From Allacma fusca (taxonomy: Eukaryota > Arthropoda > Collembola > Symphypleona > Sminthuridae), in NCBI GenBank assembly GCA_947179485.1, contig OX359246.1:9052001-9116000 (forward strand): a stretch of DNA of 64,000 bases, in the 5' to 3' direction. The number at the start of each line of letters is the position of its first letter. The stretch's first letter is position 1. Positions 31,601 through 45,180 of the stretch are shown here, in pieces. Below the pieces are notes generated by a model, which ran no database searches, was not told the origin of the DNA, and saw nothing but the letters and a program-made list of their open reading frames with translations. A program made the position numbers and the translations under genes.

Positions 31601-34600
31601 TCCAGATACTGGTCGATGGGCACAGCATCAAGGACTACAATATCAAATGGTACCGATCGCAGCTTGGGGTAGTCAGCCAGGAACCCATTCTTTTTAACAC
31701 TACGATTGCGGAGAATATTCGTTATGGAAGGGACGGGGTCACTCAAAAGGAACTTGAGGAAGCCTGTCGATTAGCAAACGCTCATCATTTCATCTCCAGA
31801 TTACCTAACGTAATTCACATTTTTATAGTTCAAATTACAGAATTGTGATAGCAGATTATCATGAGCCGATCCCCCAATACCTCGGGTCTTACTGCTCCAG
31901 CGGTAATCGAAGATCGTACAAGATTATTTAAAATTATGTGAATATATTATTGTCTCTTGTAGCAATATGATACGATAGTTGGAGATCGAGGAGCACAATT
32001 GTCAGGGGGTCAAAAACAGAGAATTGCAATTGCAAGGGCTCTTGTTCGAAATCCGGCAATTTTACTTTTGGATGAAGCAACCTCTGCATTGGATACTCAG
32101 AGTGAGAGATTGGTGCAGGAAGCTTTGGACAACGTCCGATTGGGCCGAACCACACTCATTGTTGCTCATAGATTGTCAACAATCCGATCTGCGGATGTTA
32201 TTGTGTCCATCGAAAAAGGCCAAGTTGTGGAAGTAGGCTCTCATGCTCAGCTGATTAGTCAAAAGGGACTGTACCACAGACTTGTTCAAGCTCAAATGAG
32301 TGAAGATCCAACCGATGAGGATCGTCAGGGCAGGGAAGAGTCTGTACGGGAGAAGATCAATGTATTCACATCGAACGATGTAGATCTCCAAGAGGATACT
32401 TGTCACTTCGAAGAGATTCCAAAACTATCCTCTGATAAAGTATAGCTATTGTTTAAGAATAATAACTTCCAATTTCCTCTTACATTTTAATTTCAAGATT
32501 TTGAAACTTACTACTCAAAAACCATTTAGGTCCCAGAGGAAGTGAAATCAGCAAGTTTCATATTCCTTATGAAATTAAACGCTCAGGAGTGGCCGTTGAT
32601 TACAATCGGAGTAATTTCAGCAATCGCACATGGCATTGCCCCACCCATTGCTGCGTTATACGTCGGTGAGGTAATGGAAGCTCTGTCAATCAAAGATGTG
32701 GAAGAAGTCCGAAGACAAACAAATTTCCATTGCATAGTATTTTTAATCATCGGAGTTTTTGCCGGAATAACAAGTTTTGTCTCCGTAGCTTGTTTTAGCT
32801 CGGCAGGGGAAATATTAACAAATCGACTACGGAAACTGTCCTTTAAATCGATGCTCCAACAAGAACTAGCTTGGCATGATCAGTTGGAGAATTCTGTTGG
32901 AGCACTGTGTTCCCGACTTTCTGGGGACTCTGCAAGCATACGAGGGGTAATGTTACTACTATATTTAGTTCTTTACAATATCCTCAAGCCTATCCCAAAT
33001 CCTAGGAAATAAGAATCCTAAATATATATTGGTTATTTTGATATTCAGGCAACCGGGGGAAGACTACACATCGTGGTACATACCCTAGCTACAGTGGCAT
33101 CTTCAGCAGGTATCAGTCTGTACATTATGCCCAGACTTGGTGCTGTGGCATTAGCTTTCGTCCCATTGATTCTTCTTGCAACATATAAAAGTGGGAAAAT
33201 TATTGAGAATCGACACGTCAAGGAAAAATCCTCCTCCGATGAAGCTTCAAGAATAGCGTTTCAGGCCGTGAGCAACATCCGAACAGTCGCTAGTTTATGC
33301 AGTGAGAGAACGTTTGTGAGCAAATATTGCTCAGCTTTGGTCCAATCTCACAAGTATGATAAATTAGATTTTTTCTTATTTAAAATACCCTCCCACAAGG
33401 GTCAACAGTCCAGGAAAGTATGCATGGAAAATGTGCAGAAATTTGTAGAAAAATTATATTTTGCAGGAAAGTTGTAGCTCATTCCCACTTGCTCGGATTA
33501 ACTTACGGATTTTCCCAAGCAAGCATATCCGTTGCAGGAGGAGTTATCATGTACTACGGGGCAATCTTAATCCGAGATGAGGATTTGAATTACAAATTAA
33601 TTTTTGCGTAATTTATTTTTTATTCTTTAAATTAATATGAGTCAAAGTGTAATTATCACAATGACATTGCAAATGATGAATGAGTAGGGATTTTTAAAAC
33701 GATAATCTTTAATGGAGTAAATCCTCGTGTTTCAGTATTGCGGAATCTGTCATCTGGAACATGATGGCACTTGGGAATGCATTGGCCTTCGCTCCCAATT
33801 ACAACAAAGCAAAATCAGCTGGAGATAGGATTTTGAGTCTCCTCCAAAGAAAGCCTGCCTTAGTGAATTCCCCTGGAGTGGGGTTGCAGATTGTAAGTAA
33901 ATGTCACAATTCTTTGGATCCTGGCAACGTCTGAAATTAAATAGCCAATTTATTATATCACAATAAACCGCATAAAATTTCTATTTGTTTTTTTATTATT
34001 TGTACTTCCGATCCAGAGAAACTGTCAAGGAAGCGTAATTTACGACAAAACAGAATTCCATTACCCGACCAGACCAGAAGTTCAGGTTTTTAAAGGACTT
34101 TCCTTTGGAATTGAGCCTTCCCTTCACATTGGGATCTGTGGACCTAGTGGGAGTGGGAAGACAACTTGCATTCAGTTAATTCTGCGCTGCTATGATCCTA
34201 CTGCCGGCCAAGTGGTAACCAAAAAATATGTCTATTTAGAAACCATTCATTTTTAAATCCATGCCAGCTGAGAAAAAAAAGTATAGTTTAAGTCTGTGTG
34301 GTCTGAATAAGATACCTGAGGGAAAGACACAGACTTCTGCAATACTCAGATTAATGTTGATGTTTTTACTCTGAGCTGATCAGTTTTCAATCACAGAATT
34401 TTCTGCAAGAGGACCTTCAAATTTATTTTTGATTTATGAACAGTTACTGGATGAAACAGACATCGGAGCATTGAATGTGAATGCTTTGCGATCCCAAATG
34501 GCCATTGTTTCACAAGAGCCAGCTCTTTTCGACAGGACCGTGGCGGAGAACATTGCTTACGGGGATAATTCCCGCGATGTGGAAATGACCGAAATTATTG

Positions 34601-35089
34601 AAGCAGCAAGATCTGCGAATATTCATGACTTTATTTCATCATTACCAGGAGTAATATTACAGGATTACATATTTCTTAAAATTGTACGTGAATAGTTGAG
34701 TTTTGCTGTAAATAATAGTCTTTCACTTTCTTATTCAGGGCTACTCTACCAAAGTCGGTGACATGGGTGTTCAATTATCCGGAGGTCAGAAGCAACGAGT
34801 AGCAATAGCTCGAGCTTTGATTCGAAATCCAAAACTCCTTATTCTTGATGAAGCAACATCAGCTTTGGATACCGAAAGTGAGAAAATTGTGCAAGCTGCT
34901 CTGAGTAACGCCAGTATTGGTAGAACTTCTATTACAATCGCTCATCGGCTCAGCTCAATTCAGAATGCAGACAGGATTTTGGTGATTAACAATGGGAAAT
35001 TAAGTGAAAGTGGTACTCATGCTGAACTTCTTGAAAAACATGGGATTTACTTTAAATTATGGTGTATGCAACGACATGGAGTTTCCTAA
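28699..35089 (+). CDS. ABCB full transporter (P-glycoprotein / multidrug resistance type), intact, 17 exons
   Basis: Seventeen exons join without a stop into 1267 residues: 28699-28712, 28832-28904, 29061-29272, 29413-29521, 29619-29719, 29863-30346, 31098-31210, 31297-31537, 31606-31809, 31963-32439, 32530-32946, 33049-33353, 33467-33607, 33736-33892, 34017-34214, 34444-34650 and 34739-35089. All introns are GT/AG. Layout is TMD1-NBD1-TMD2-NBD2. NBD1 has Walker [10 protein letters not shown] (about 426-434), Q-loop SQEP, signature LSGGQ (530-534), Walker [13 protein letters not shown] and H-loop VAHR. NBD2 has GPSGSGKTT (about 1058-1066), SQEP, LSGGQ (1164-1168), [12 protein letters not shown] and IAHR. 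The family exports lipophilic xenobiotics across the plasma membrane using ATP. Length is close to the usual 1280. The start ATG has a strong context (CAGCCACCATGAG), conserved in pseudogene A. Two partial copies lie upstream, and a Merlin sits 165 bp before the ATG. Exon limits were read by eye; exon 3 and 4 acceptors are the least certain. Confidence 0.92.
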
Positions 35090-36714
35090 AAGTCGAATTA
35101 GATAAAATCACAAGATCTTCAAGTGTTCAGAAATTGTAAATACTCGAGAGTCGATTTATCTGTGATTCTGAGTCATACTGTTTATTGATAAAATGCCTAA
35201 TTTTTCCAAAAACATGACTGTTTCTTGTCGTAGAGGTACTGGACGGGGAAATTTAGCAATAATTATTGTGTCACAAGTCACAATGCATCTTGTTACTATT
35301 TATTTTAAAGAGTTGCCAGCTTGTGATTCCCAATCGTTTGGAATTGAAAAGTTGTTTGTTTTTGCCACAAAATAATTTCAGCAGAACATTGAAAAATGTT
35401 TTCTGGCAATACTTTAATTAAGATAAGCTATATAAGATAAATAAATCCAAATTTTCCGATTATTATTGTTTAGTCATCTAGAAATTAGAGATTCCAGGAA
35501 TTTAAGATGGTATTTACAAATGTACGTACTTCAGCTTTCGAGGTTTTTTCAAAATCATTTCAAACTGTTAAGGGGAAAGTGTGAAACCCATGTGCAGCGT
35601 ATACGTACGAAACATAAAACAGAACAAAATCTTTGTTTTAACTGTTCCACCGATTTCAATGAAATTTTTGTACTCACGCACCAGTCGGTATTAGTACTAA
35701 AACAATTTTTTTAAACAAATTTTCAAAACATTTTTTTAAAATTTGTACCGGAAATTTTTGAAATGAGTTCAACATAGAACAATAAAGGGAGTACGGAGAA
35801 ATGACCGTAGCTGACGCCGCCCTTCACAACAGCCTTTAATAATCGCGGAGCGCTGATTTTTTGTACCATCTTTGATCTTCACTTTGGCATGCTGCACTTT
35901 GGCAATTTGTATTAAAGAATGTTTATACTGCTTTAATTGAAATGTACTGTTGAAATGGTGAATACGAAGAAAACATTTAAAGTTACATGTTACGGCGGAT
36001 TCACAGTTGGGAATTTATATATGAAATAATATATTATGTTATGCAAATCATGTTAGTACTGCCCCTGGCTGTACATCATTTGTAGTAATTATTAAGTTTT
36101 CTCCGCGCTTTCAGTTTTTCTGAAATGAATAAACTTTATAGCTAAATCGTTTGCAAAACTCACATGCTTCCGTAATAGCGTTGTGTTTACATTTTTGCTC
36201 GAGCGTTTGTATGCGTATGCTATATTGTGCCAGTCTAGTGTAGTGTGGTCCAAAACAACTCTGCATTTGGTTCCTAAAAAATCAGTCCGACCAAAAGGAA
36301 TGAACGTCTACATTTTTAATTGATGTGCATAAGAGATAGATTTAATCAAACCTTGCCAGAACAAGAGCTTGCAGTGCTTGCAAATATCACTCTTCGATAT
36401 TTGCGTACACTGTGCCGAGAAACGTGTTACCTCCTCCTTGACCACATAATGTATAAGGAAAGATATGAAAAAATATTCATTTCCTACAAGATTTAGCAAA
36501 TCCTTTTCTATATATGCTAAGCTCAAAAACTCTCAATACATGACACTCAATAATCTTTGCGACCCTTGCGTTCTCCAAGATCTAACCACACCAAAGAGCT
36601 GTCGTCATATCAGCGAAGATTGAATGAAGCTGGGACCGATTCATTACAAAAATTTTGTTTGCTTCATATTCAAATATTCTGTAATAATTGCTGTCCGATG
36701 GGTTAAATTTAATT
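35090..36714. other. 3' flank of P-glycoprotein gene and intergenic
   Basis: An AATAAA at 35440-35445 could be the polyadenylation signal for the transporter. Beyond it no gene, repeat or splice pattern was recognised. Short open frames (for example 35466-35714) show no motif. Confidence 0.4.
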
Positions 36715-39364
36715 TTTTTTTTATTTGTATTTTGTATTTTGTTTATTAAGGTCCTCTAGGCTTTCGCCCATGACCCGCAATTATTTCAGATTACAATTGC
36801 TTACAGTATAGTTTGATTCTCACGTATGTAATAATTACACGCGTGTATACCATTTATACTAATTATACAATTAACTAAAATCTACAAAGAAATCCCTTCT
36901 TCTGAGGTAGCTTTGTAACATACATATGGTATTATTCATTTCTTCTCTTGTACTTGGGCTAAAGTATGATCTATATGGCGCACTCAAAATAAATTTGTTG
37001 TGATTTATGTTTTGCATTGGACATCTTAATAGTGTGTGTTCAAGTGAATCTATATCTTTTGTGTTGCAAGCCTGGCACTGTTCCGGTTTGAAGATGCTGG
37101 GGAATTTGTATACCGCATTAGGGAATCTGAAGTATGTGCCCTGCAGTCTTGCTTGTGCTAATATTCTTTTTTGCCGGATACCAATGTTAATAAGGAGGTA
37201 TGCTGGCGCGAACCCAGGGGTATAAGGAAATATTTGGTATTGTGAATGCCTTTTGGTTTCTTGTAGTTTAATCAAGTCCTGAGTCCCTAATGCAGTTGCA
37301 ACATTTTGCATTATCCTTGTAAAATTAGATTGGAGGTATGTCAAATTTCTGTTGGCCCAGAGTTCACTTTCATTACAGTTAGAGAATATTTTCCTCAGTT
37401 GAGTCACCCAGTTATATTGCTCGAATTTAAACCCACCGTCAACATTCCACCTTTCGTCTAACAGGCATAACGCATTATACGCGCACTTAGGATACCTTGA
37501 GTCATTCATTTTTAGTAACTGGGTTAGGTATCGGAGTGATTGTCGGATGATATTGAGTTCGCAGTGCCGTTGACCAGATTCCAGTCTCACTATATATTCG
37601 GGGGTATATTTGCACATTCCTAGCATTCGTTTGAAGAATAACTGTTGAGTTTTCTCGATGTCTTGAAAATATCTTAGCCCCCAAACCTGTGAACAGTAGA
37701 GCACCGTCGTACGGATACATGCAGCAAACATTTATTGTATATGGCCCCAGTTATGTACCTTAGCCTTAACAAGAGTAGCAATAGTTTGACTACAAGCTAT
37801 TTTCCCCTTAGCGATAAAGTATTGCATATTTTTTCTAAAAATACCTGATGTGCAAAATTTCACTCCCAAATATACATATTCATTAACTATATCGACCCGC
37901 CTTCCTTTGTATTCAAAATTGATTCTTGGTGATAGCTTTGCTGCATTTTTCCTGAACACAATCATTTGAGTTTTCCCAATATTTACTTCCAGTTTAAATT
38001 TCTCAAAATATTCGGTTAGAATTAGAATATCATGTTTCATATCCCCTGCGGTTCGAGCGAATAACACCATATCATCAGCATAGAGTAAGACATGTATTCG
38101 CAATGCTTGATTAAATTTTACTCCACCCCGCCCCTTGTTTTGCAGGAGAGACTCAATATTGTGAATAAATAAGGAAAACAACAGGGGACTCAAAGAACAT
38201 CCCTGCAGTAATCCTTGCCCTACTGGTATCGGATCAGTCATTCCATTCTCCAATCTCACTTTTGTATTCGCTCTGGCGTATATTTTTTGCAATATACGTA
38301 TAATCTTTCCACTGACGCCGATTTGCTGTAGAATTTCCCAGAGCAAACAGTGGTGAATAGATGGGAAGGCCTGCTTAAAGTCAATGAATAAGGCATACAG
38401 TCTACCTCTCTCTTCGTGTAGGGTGAGTTGTATGGCTGCATTTAATGTATGTATATGGTCAAGGCAACTTCTACCTCTTCGGAATCCTGCTTGTGCCTCT
38501 GGTATAATGTTGTTTTCTTCAGCCCATGCGCTTATCCTTTTTTCTAAAATATGAGTGAATAGCTTCATAGTGGTGTTTGCTAAGGCAATAGGTCGGTAGT
38601 TTGCTGGATTTTCGATGTCTCCTTTTTTAAATATCATAACAGTTTCGATTTGACTCCAATCTTCTGGCGGGTTCTCAGTTTCAAATATTTCCCGAATTGC
38701 TAGATGTAATTGTTGAATTCCAGACACGGGGAGGTTTTTTAGAAATTCGTTAGTTATCTCGTCTGGGCCTGGGGCTTTATTATTTTTTAAGTGTTTCAGT
38801 GCTTCCTGTATTTCCATCAATGAAATTTCTCTATCCAATACTTCATGTCGAGTGTCTGTAATAATGACAATCTCATTACGTTGCTCATTTGCTAGGTAGG
38901 CTTCCCACACAGATTTTTCAATTTTATTCCCAGGGGTTTCTTGTTTTTTGAATCCCCTTATATTTCTCCAGAATTCTATAATATTTTGTGATTCTGCAAC
39001 AGCTTGCGTTTTTGACTTCCAGAAGTTATTTTTGGTCACTTGAATTAATTTTTTATAGGACTTACGTTTAGACAAATATTCCTCACGTATATCTGTAGCC
39101 CAGTGTGATTTTTTTGCACTTTTTAGAGCTTTTTGTACTTCCCTTTTTAATGTAATACAATCCTTATTATACCACGGTGGATATCTTTGTGGGGCTGTGG
39201 ATTTTGTTAATTTAGATATATGTGCAGAATTTATTATTGCGTCTTTTAAGAAGTTATAATGTCCAAAACTAGTCTGTGTATGCATGTTATTTCCTAAAGT
39301 TTCTTGGTAAATGTCTCTCTTGTCGTTAAACCACTTTAGTTTTTTTCTGTGCTTTACGTGTTTT
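36715..39364 (-). mobile_element. 5'-truncated LINE insertion with 14-bp target-site duplication
   Basis: The duplication GGTTAAATTTAATT occurs at 36701-36714 and 39365-39378. On the minus strand the element begins abruptly inside the linker between endonuclease and reverse transcriptase (near HRKKLKWFNDKRD) and ends with an A-rich tail (36715-36760 on the plus strand is T-rich). This is the signature of target-primed reverse transcription that stopped early. The element is 2650 bp and carries a reverse transcriptase with one in-frame stop. Confidence 0.93.
36871..39285 (-). pseudogene. LINE ORF2 reverse transcriptase, 5'-truncated and split by one stop codon
   Basis: Two abutting open frames (39285-37732 and 37731-36871) are in the same frame, separated by a single TAA followed at once by ATG, so one substitution accounts for the break. 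The upstream part holds the reverse transcriptase domain: NKAPGPDEITNEFLK, the NYRPIAL block, GFRRGRSCLDHI, the first catalytic Asp in ALFIDFKQAFPS, and YADD at residues about 402-405. The downstream part has the thumb/connector and a zinc knuckle CQACNTKDIDSLEHTLLRC near the C-terminus. No RNase H domain is visible. The endonuclease is missing through 5' truncation. Not functional as it stands. Whether it belongs to the same family as the LINE at 1-874 cannot be judged, because the two copies do not overlap. Confidence 0.92.
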
Positions 39365-39378
39365 GGTTAAATTTAATT

Positions 39379-40928
39379 ATTTAAAATCTAGTACACAATT
39401 CTGTACAAGAAAATACTACAGATACAACTATTTGGTCTGGCTAGATCTTTGAGAACTTTAATTCAGCAACCTGTACAAGGGTAAAAAGATAAAGCATATA
39501 GTGCGAGTATTTTTGAAAAAGGTCAAATTTTGAATTGTTTGCCAAAAATTTTAAAACTTTTCCAAATAGGGTTTGAAACTCTGTGGTAGAAAAGTGTACA
39601 GGAATATTCAAAGAGCTTCTACAAGGGGTCCCAAGGTTGCCTCGCATTTATGTTCGATTTGACTTTGAATTTGAAAAATTATGTTAGACTAAATAATTCT
39701 GCACAAAATTTGCTACAACCACAAACGTCCCTAAAATATCCAAGAAACATTTTTCGCTTAACCTTTTTAGTAAATAATTTGCTTACAATTAATTTTCAAA
39801 TGCCATTCTTTTCTTACAATTTAAAACATTTCTTTGTTTGATATCCAGTACCAACTTTGTCGGCCTTGATTTCTAAACTTTAATTGGTATTTAATTTATT
39901 TTACAGATAATTGCGCGGAAAAAATATATTCGATATAATATGTTACTATAGATATAATTGTAAGTATACCCTGAATCAACATTGTACAGAAGTCAACATT
40001 TGCTGACAACATCCAACATCAACCGCTGGCGTGAAAATTAGTTTATTTAACTGGGTAACCAATGGTAACCAAAGCTAGAAGTAGGAATAACAATAAATTC
40101 AAGAATCATTTCAGTTTCTAAACACGTAGATCAAGTAAATGATATTTGCCGCTTCTGTATCTTCTTCAGTATGTGCTCAGGGTATAATTTTTGCACTCGT
40201 CCTTGTCTGTCATGGGATGGACATTTCTACTTGCGAATTTCTTGTAAGCATTTTTATGAGTTGAAGTTTTTTTTACATTAAATTGTATATGTGCTTACAT
40301 AGTACGTACCTATGTATATGTATACAATACTTTTGACGTGTAAATCTGTTATAGAAGATGCCCTTGAACTTTTCGCTTATGTCATTTTGAAATTAATTTA
40401 TGCGTGCTTTGGAAATCGTGAAGTAGCATGATAACAGGAATCGTACAAGGTTCAATCACATATTAAATTTATGAGGACCATTCCGCATCTAAAATCCCAC
40501 TGTTCATACGGTTTTTTCGCAATAAATCTCCCCACTAAAGAGGTTTCCGTAAATTTAAGGTTTAAGATGAGCATACTATTGTCCACTATAGTACACTGAA
40601 TGCGAATTCATCCTGGAGACCTCCTTTTGTACTCCACATAATTATGTACTTGACTGCTATCACAGTGTAAGAAATTATCTGATAACTGATATACGTATGT
40701 ATGTTTGTATATGACCCGGGGTGCACTTATGGGATTAAAATTTTAGAGCCACGGTTAAAAAAATTGCACCTACAGAGATACACAGAAATACAAAATAATC
40801 ATTTTTGAAACTGTAGTATACTTAGTATTAGCACTATAAAAGGTGCTAATAAATTTCTGGCCGTCGATATCTAAGAAAAAAATTGTTTTTATTTGTTTTA
40901 AATAAACGTGCAGCTTTCCAGTTACAAG
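39379..40928. other. Intergenic, nothing recognised
   Basis: AT-rich, with short open frames of up to about 68 codons lacking any motif. No terminal repeats or duplicated blocks were noticed. Confidence 0.4.
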
Positions 40929-41119
40929 TAGGGCTTCTGTTCGGGACGGGACGTCCCGAGGTTTTCGGGACGGGACCGGGATCGGGACAGTTTCGGGACA
41001 AAATGTTTGTCTCCATGAAATTTCGGGACTGAATCGGGACGATTTTGTTTGTCCCGAAGATTTCGGGACGGGACATAATTGCCACCGGGACAAAAATATT
41101 GTCCCCAGTAGAAGCCCAA
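40929..41119. mobile_element. Short hAT-type MITE (TAGGGCTTC family, 191 bp)
   Basis: Left end TAGGGCTTCTGTTCGGG, right end complementary to TTGGGCTTCTACTGGGG, flanked by the 8-bp duplication GTTACAAG at 40921-40928 and 41120-41127. Nearly the whole element is an array of GGGAC / TCCCGA / TTTCGGGAC motifs. The open frames across it are artefacts of the array. Confidence 0.9.
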
Positions 41120-41692
41120 GTTACAAGGCTACAACTTACCTGATTGTTGTACTTCTGGTTGCACTGTTGCAATATTTACGGCTTAGCATTGAGAGTATTC
41201 CCTGCATAGGGATAAGTTGGCTTTGTATTCAAACTCACACAATGTTGACAAAGACAATTAGACAACACTAAAAATGTTTTGAGGTGACTATTATATGTGA
41301 GGCAATAACGTTTTCTAATTTTGTCTTCATTTGGCAAGTAGTAAATACAATTGCATTTCTCTCCATCATGCCTACAACATATAGACCCAACCTGAATCGA
41401 ATGATATTCACAGTTCAGAGGATAGGTATGCACATTTGCAGTAAACCTCATACACTATAAGTACAAGGCGTAGTTTGCTCATTTAATTTATACGAGACCT
41501 TCTAATAATTTCTTGCACCCCATAAATAGCCTGCAAATAGAGGATAGGCGGATACATTTGATGTGAGGTGTAAAAACATTAACAGGTACTAATAAGCAGG
41601 GATATCTTCATGTGCACGGTGCTGAATCGTGTCTTCTCTTTCGTAAGGATAACAATTTACTGAAACCTATTAGCGTAGAGGTTTCATATGAC

Positions 41693-42761
41693 CAGGGTTG
41701 GCCAATTGAAAATGCCATGGCATTTTGGGCATTTTCAGTTCATGGCATTTTCGGCATCTATGGCATTTTCGGCATTTTTGGCATAATCCGCGTAGGGCAG
41801 GCATTTTGGGCATATTAAATCATTTCTTGGGATACTTCTGCCTCGACTCTTTCTATTATTTTTTCAGCGCGGTAAATTTCGATACATGTTTTGTTTGAAT
41901 CAATGCAAATATCTTTATAAATGCATACCTGAAATTTCATTATTGTAGCGTGTCGCGTGTCTTGATTCACTATACTAACATTTTTATTATCATTATTTTA
42001 AATCTCATTCCATTTTCTTAATTTTCACTTCAGATTTAATCAGGGTACCTCGAATCAATGACAATATTCAGTTTGATTTGTCAGACATCGGTAAAAATAA
42101 AATGTTGTGTAATTACTTTCATAACAAGCAGTTGGATTATACCATAAAGTGGCGTGCTCGCACGCAAGTTTAAAAGCCCAAGTGGAGGTAAAACGGGAAT
42201 TATCCAAATTTATTACCAAAACGGGTATTGCTCTGGACATCGATGTGACCAAAGAAATCGATTTAAGCTCGCAAGAATCAGCGTTAGTGAAATAATTCTC
42301 CACAAAGCCAGAACCGAGTTCATCAAAACAAATTAGACATGATTATCATGTGTATAAAATATCACTAAATTCCATGAATTGGAAAAAAATATTTTAGATG
42401 ACGAAAATTATAGTTTTACTTTTCACGAGTCCGAAGGTGAGTTGATGTTGAGGATATTGTTGAATTAGATTAACAATACACAGGGGAAGAAACGATGTAG
42501 GAATACTAATAGTTTACAAATTGCGAAGCTTTAGATTAATTCATTCTGTAAAATGTATATTTTTAAATGAAGTTTGACATTTAAAACCATCTGGTCTCTA
42601 AAAAAGAGCGGTAAATAATGATTATTTACAAAAAAAATCGAAAATGCCCAAAATGCCTGCCGAAAATGCCCAAAATGCCGGGCATTTTGAAAGTAGGGCA
42701 TTTTCGGCATTTTCAAGCGGGCAGGCATAAAACCGAGGACATTTTCATTTGGCCAACCCTG
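41693..42761. mobile_element. Non-autonomous hAT-type element (CAGGGTTGG family)
   Basis: Starts CAGGGTTGGCCAA and ends TTTGGCCAACCCTG, flanked by the 8-bp duplication CATATGAC at 41685-41692 and 42762-42769. Arrays of GGCATTTT(G/C)GG motifs lie at 41715-41815 and 42640-42730. The centre (41820-42630) shows no recognisable transposase. Confidence 0.92.
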
Positions 42762-43147
42762 CATATGACATACAGTATAAGTCAAGTACGATTTTAGATA
42801 CGGAGCGTGCCTCATGTAATTAATATGTGATTGAACCTCGCCATCAAATGTGAATTACCTTTTTATACTGCTATAAGATTTCCTAATCATGCCTATACAA
42901 TAAGCAATTTCAGAGTCACATAAACTAAATTCAAGGCCATCGAGTGTCCGGTCCAGACGTACTATGTACGTGCATGTAATTACAATTATAGAATTGCAAT
43001 GCGTTATCTGCAACTGATAAAAATGCTTGCTCCAATGTTCAATCCTATTAGCGACACTGACCAGTACAATTTTTACTTTGAGTCCATATACAACAAGAAC
43101 AGAAGCTGCAATAATATTGACTGGGGAATCATTTCACAGAAAGTGAA

Positions 43148-45180
43148 ATGATTGTTGAATTATTGTTTCTACTTGTGGCCTTGGCCATTTGTTGGAGTTT
43201 CTTAGAAAAGCGTGTCCATAAATTCCCTCCAGGTTCAGTTTACATGTTACTTTTGACAAATTTTTTAATAAATGTTCTCGTAGGTCCTCAGAATATTAAA
43301 TTATATGTAATATTATTTTAGCTTAATTTAATAGCTGTTTTGGTTTTTAATGGTAGGTCCGATAGGGCTACCTTTGCTGGGTCACCTTCCCATGCTCGGG
43401 ACAAAGCCTCATGAAACTTTATTAAAATGGAAAAAGACTTACGGGGATGTGATTGGGGTTTGGTTCGGGAGCTATAGGTAACTATTTTGGATGTATTTAC
43501 GTCTTATGTAAGTCTATATATATGTATTATAACGTAAACGACTCATTCGGGAGGAACTTTCATAGGTATGTATATGTATGTACATGAGGGGGTATGTTGA
43601 GACGAGACATGCCAAATCTTGTAGGGATTCTGCAACGGATTTAGGTTAATGTTTGCGGATCCGGAATTCCTCCCGGTCAGATATTTCCCTGAGTTTGTCT
43701 TGATGAGCATTTCCATTTTTGTCAAAAACAGAACTGTCGTCATCAACGATGCCAAACTAGTCCGAGAAGCTATGAGTATGAATGTTTTTACTGGTCGACC
43801 CTGCATGAACTTCTTCCAAGCCAGATGTGAAGATAAAATTGTTCGAGGTCAGTCTCATTACAAGCTTAGTTAATTGGGACATGGACATTAAATATTCAAA
43901 TATAGGAGAAAATGTTTCCAGGTCTTGTATTTACTGATGGCTCCCAATGGATGGAACAGCGCAGGTTTGCACTAAAAAACCTTCGAGATTTCGGCTTAGG
44001 AACAAAAACCATGGAAGCAAATGTCCAGGAAGAGATTGATGAGTTTCTGAAAAGAATTGCACAAACTGAAGGAAAACCATTGCAAGTTAAAGGTTTATTC
44101 GATTCTGCTGTGGTTGGTGCGTTATGGAGAATTTTATTCGGCGAAATATTGGATAGCGATGACCCGGACGCGTCGGCAGCGTTTGGTGGAATAACCTCGT
44201 AAATAACTTCCCAAATTGCATCAATTGAATTTTAGTACTAACTATAATTTAGTACTAAACTATTCCTATTATAAAAAATTGTTCTAGTGCAGATGTTTTT
44301 AAACTCTTGCAGAATATTTGATGACTCGAGTTTACTTGGAAGTTTGCCGATGTTCTTACCTTGGTTGGCTAGACTTGCTCCGAAGCTCTCGGGTTACGAG
44401 AAGATGGTTGGAGGATATCCAAGCATTAAATATTTCCTTCAAAAACGACTTGACAGCCATAATAAACATTATGTACAAAATCAACCAAGGGACTTTGTAG
44501 ACGCTTACATGGACGAAATCAATGTCACCACGGACTCTAAGTCCAGCTTCTACGCCAAGAATGGGGTCTTGCTCCACACTATGCTGGATCTGTTCGCAGC
44601 GGGTGGAGAAACAACTAGTACGACGTTGGCCTGGTTATGCGCATATTTGATCCATCACAAGGAAGTTCAGAAGAAATTACAAAATGAAATTGATGAGGTT
44701 ATTGGGAAGGAACGGATTCCCACAGTGGCGGACCGCCCCAATATGCCTTACACAGAGGCGGTTCTCAATGAAGTGTTCCGTATTGCCAGCGTATTTCCTT
44801 TTTCTGTTATTCATTCTGCAACTGAGGATACCGAGTTCCACGGATTCGTCATCCCAAAGGACACAGTCGTCATTCCCAACTTGTACGCAGTGCATTTTGA
44901 TGAGAATATTTGGGGTGACCCGCAAAACTTCAGACCCGAGAGGTTCATTGATTCAAATGGGAAATTCAAGAAAAATGAGAATTTGATTCCCTTTTCGGTG
45001 GGTAAACGTGTTTGCATAGGGGAAGGTTTGGCAAGAAATGAATTGTTTTTATTTACTACGAACTTGTTTCAAGTATATTGTGTGTCGGAGGATGGAGGAC
45101 TTCCGAGTTTGGAGCCGCACATGGGTTTCACACTTTCCCCTCAACCATTTAAAATGGTTTTGAAAAAACGAGTAGAGTGA
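43148..45180 (+). CDS. Cytochrome P450, CYP2 clan, intact, five exons
   Basis: Exons 43148-43232, 43357-43477, 43732-43847, 43922-44198 and 44313-45180 give 488 residues with GT/AG introns throughout. Residues 1-20 are a hydrophobic anchor (MIVELLFLLVALAICWSFL) followed by the proline-rich hinge KFPPGPIGLPLLG. Signature motifs: C-helix W117-x3-R121 (QWMEQR), I-helix AGGETT (296-301), K-helix ExxR in NEVFR (352-356), FRPERF (407-411) and the haem loop FSVGKRVCIG with Cys434 as the axial ligand. Such enzymes are microsomal mono-oxygenases in the endoplasmic reticulum, using a P450 reductase. The FTDGSQW and LRDFGLG blocks place it in the CYP2 clan; the subfamily and substrate are not identifiable here. 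A role in xenobiotic or hormone metabolism is inference. Upstream 42770-43147 has no recognised promoter element. Confidence 0.93.

Noticed and set aside
44287-44312. P450 exon 5 starting at the ATG at 44287 or 44293
   Set aside because: Phase does not fit exon 4; the acceptor at 44311-44312 joins in frame.
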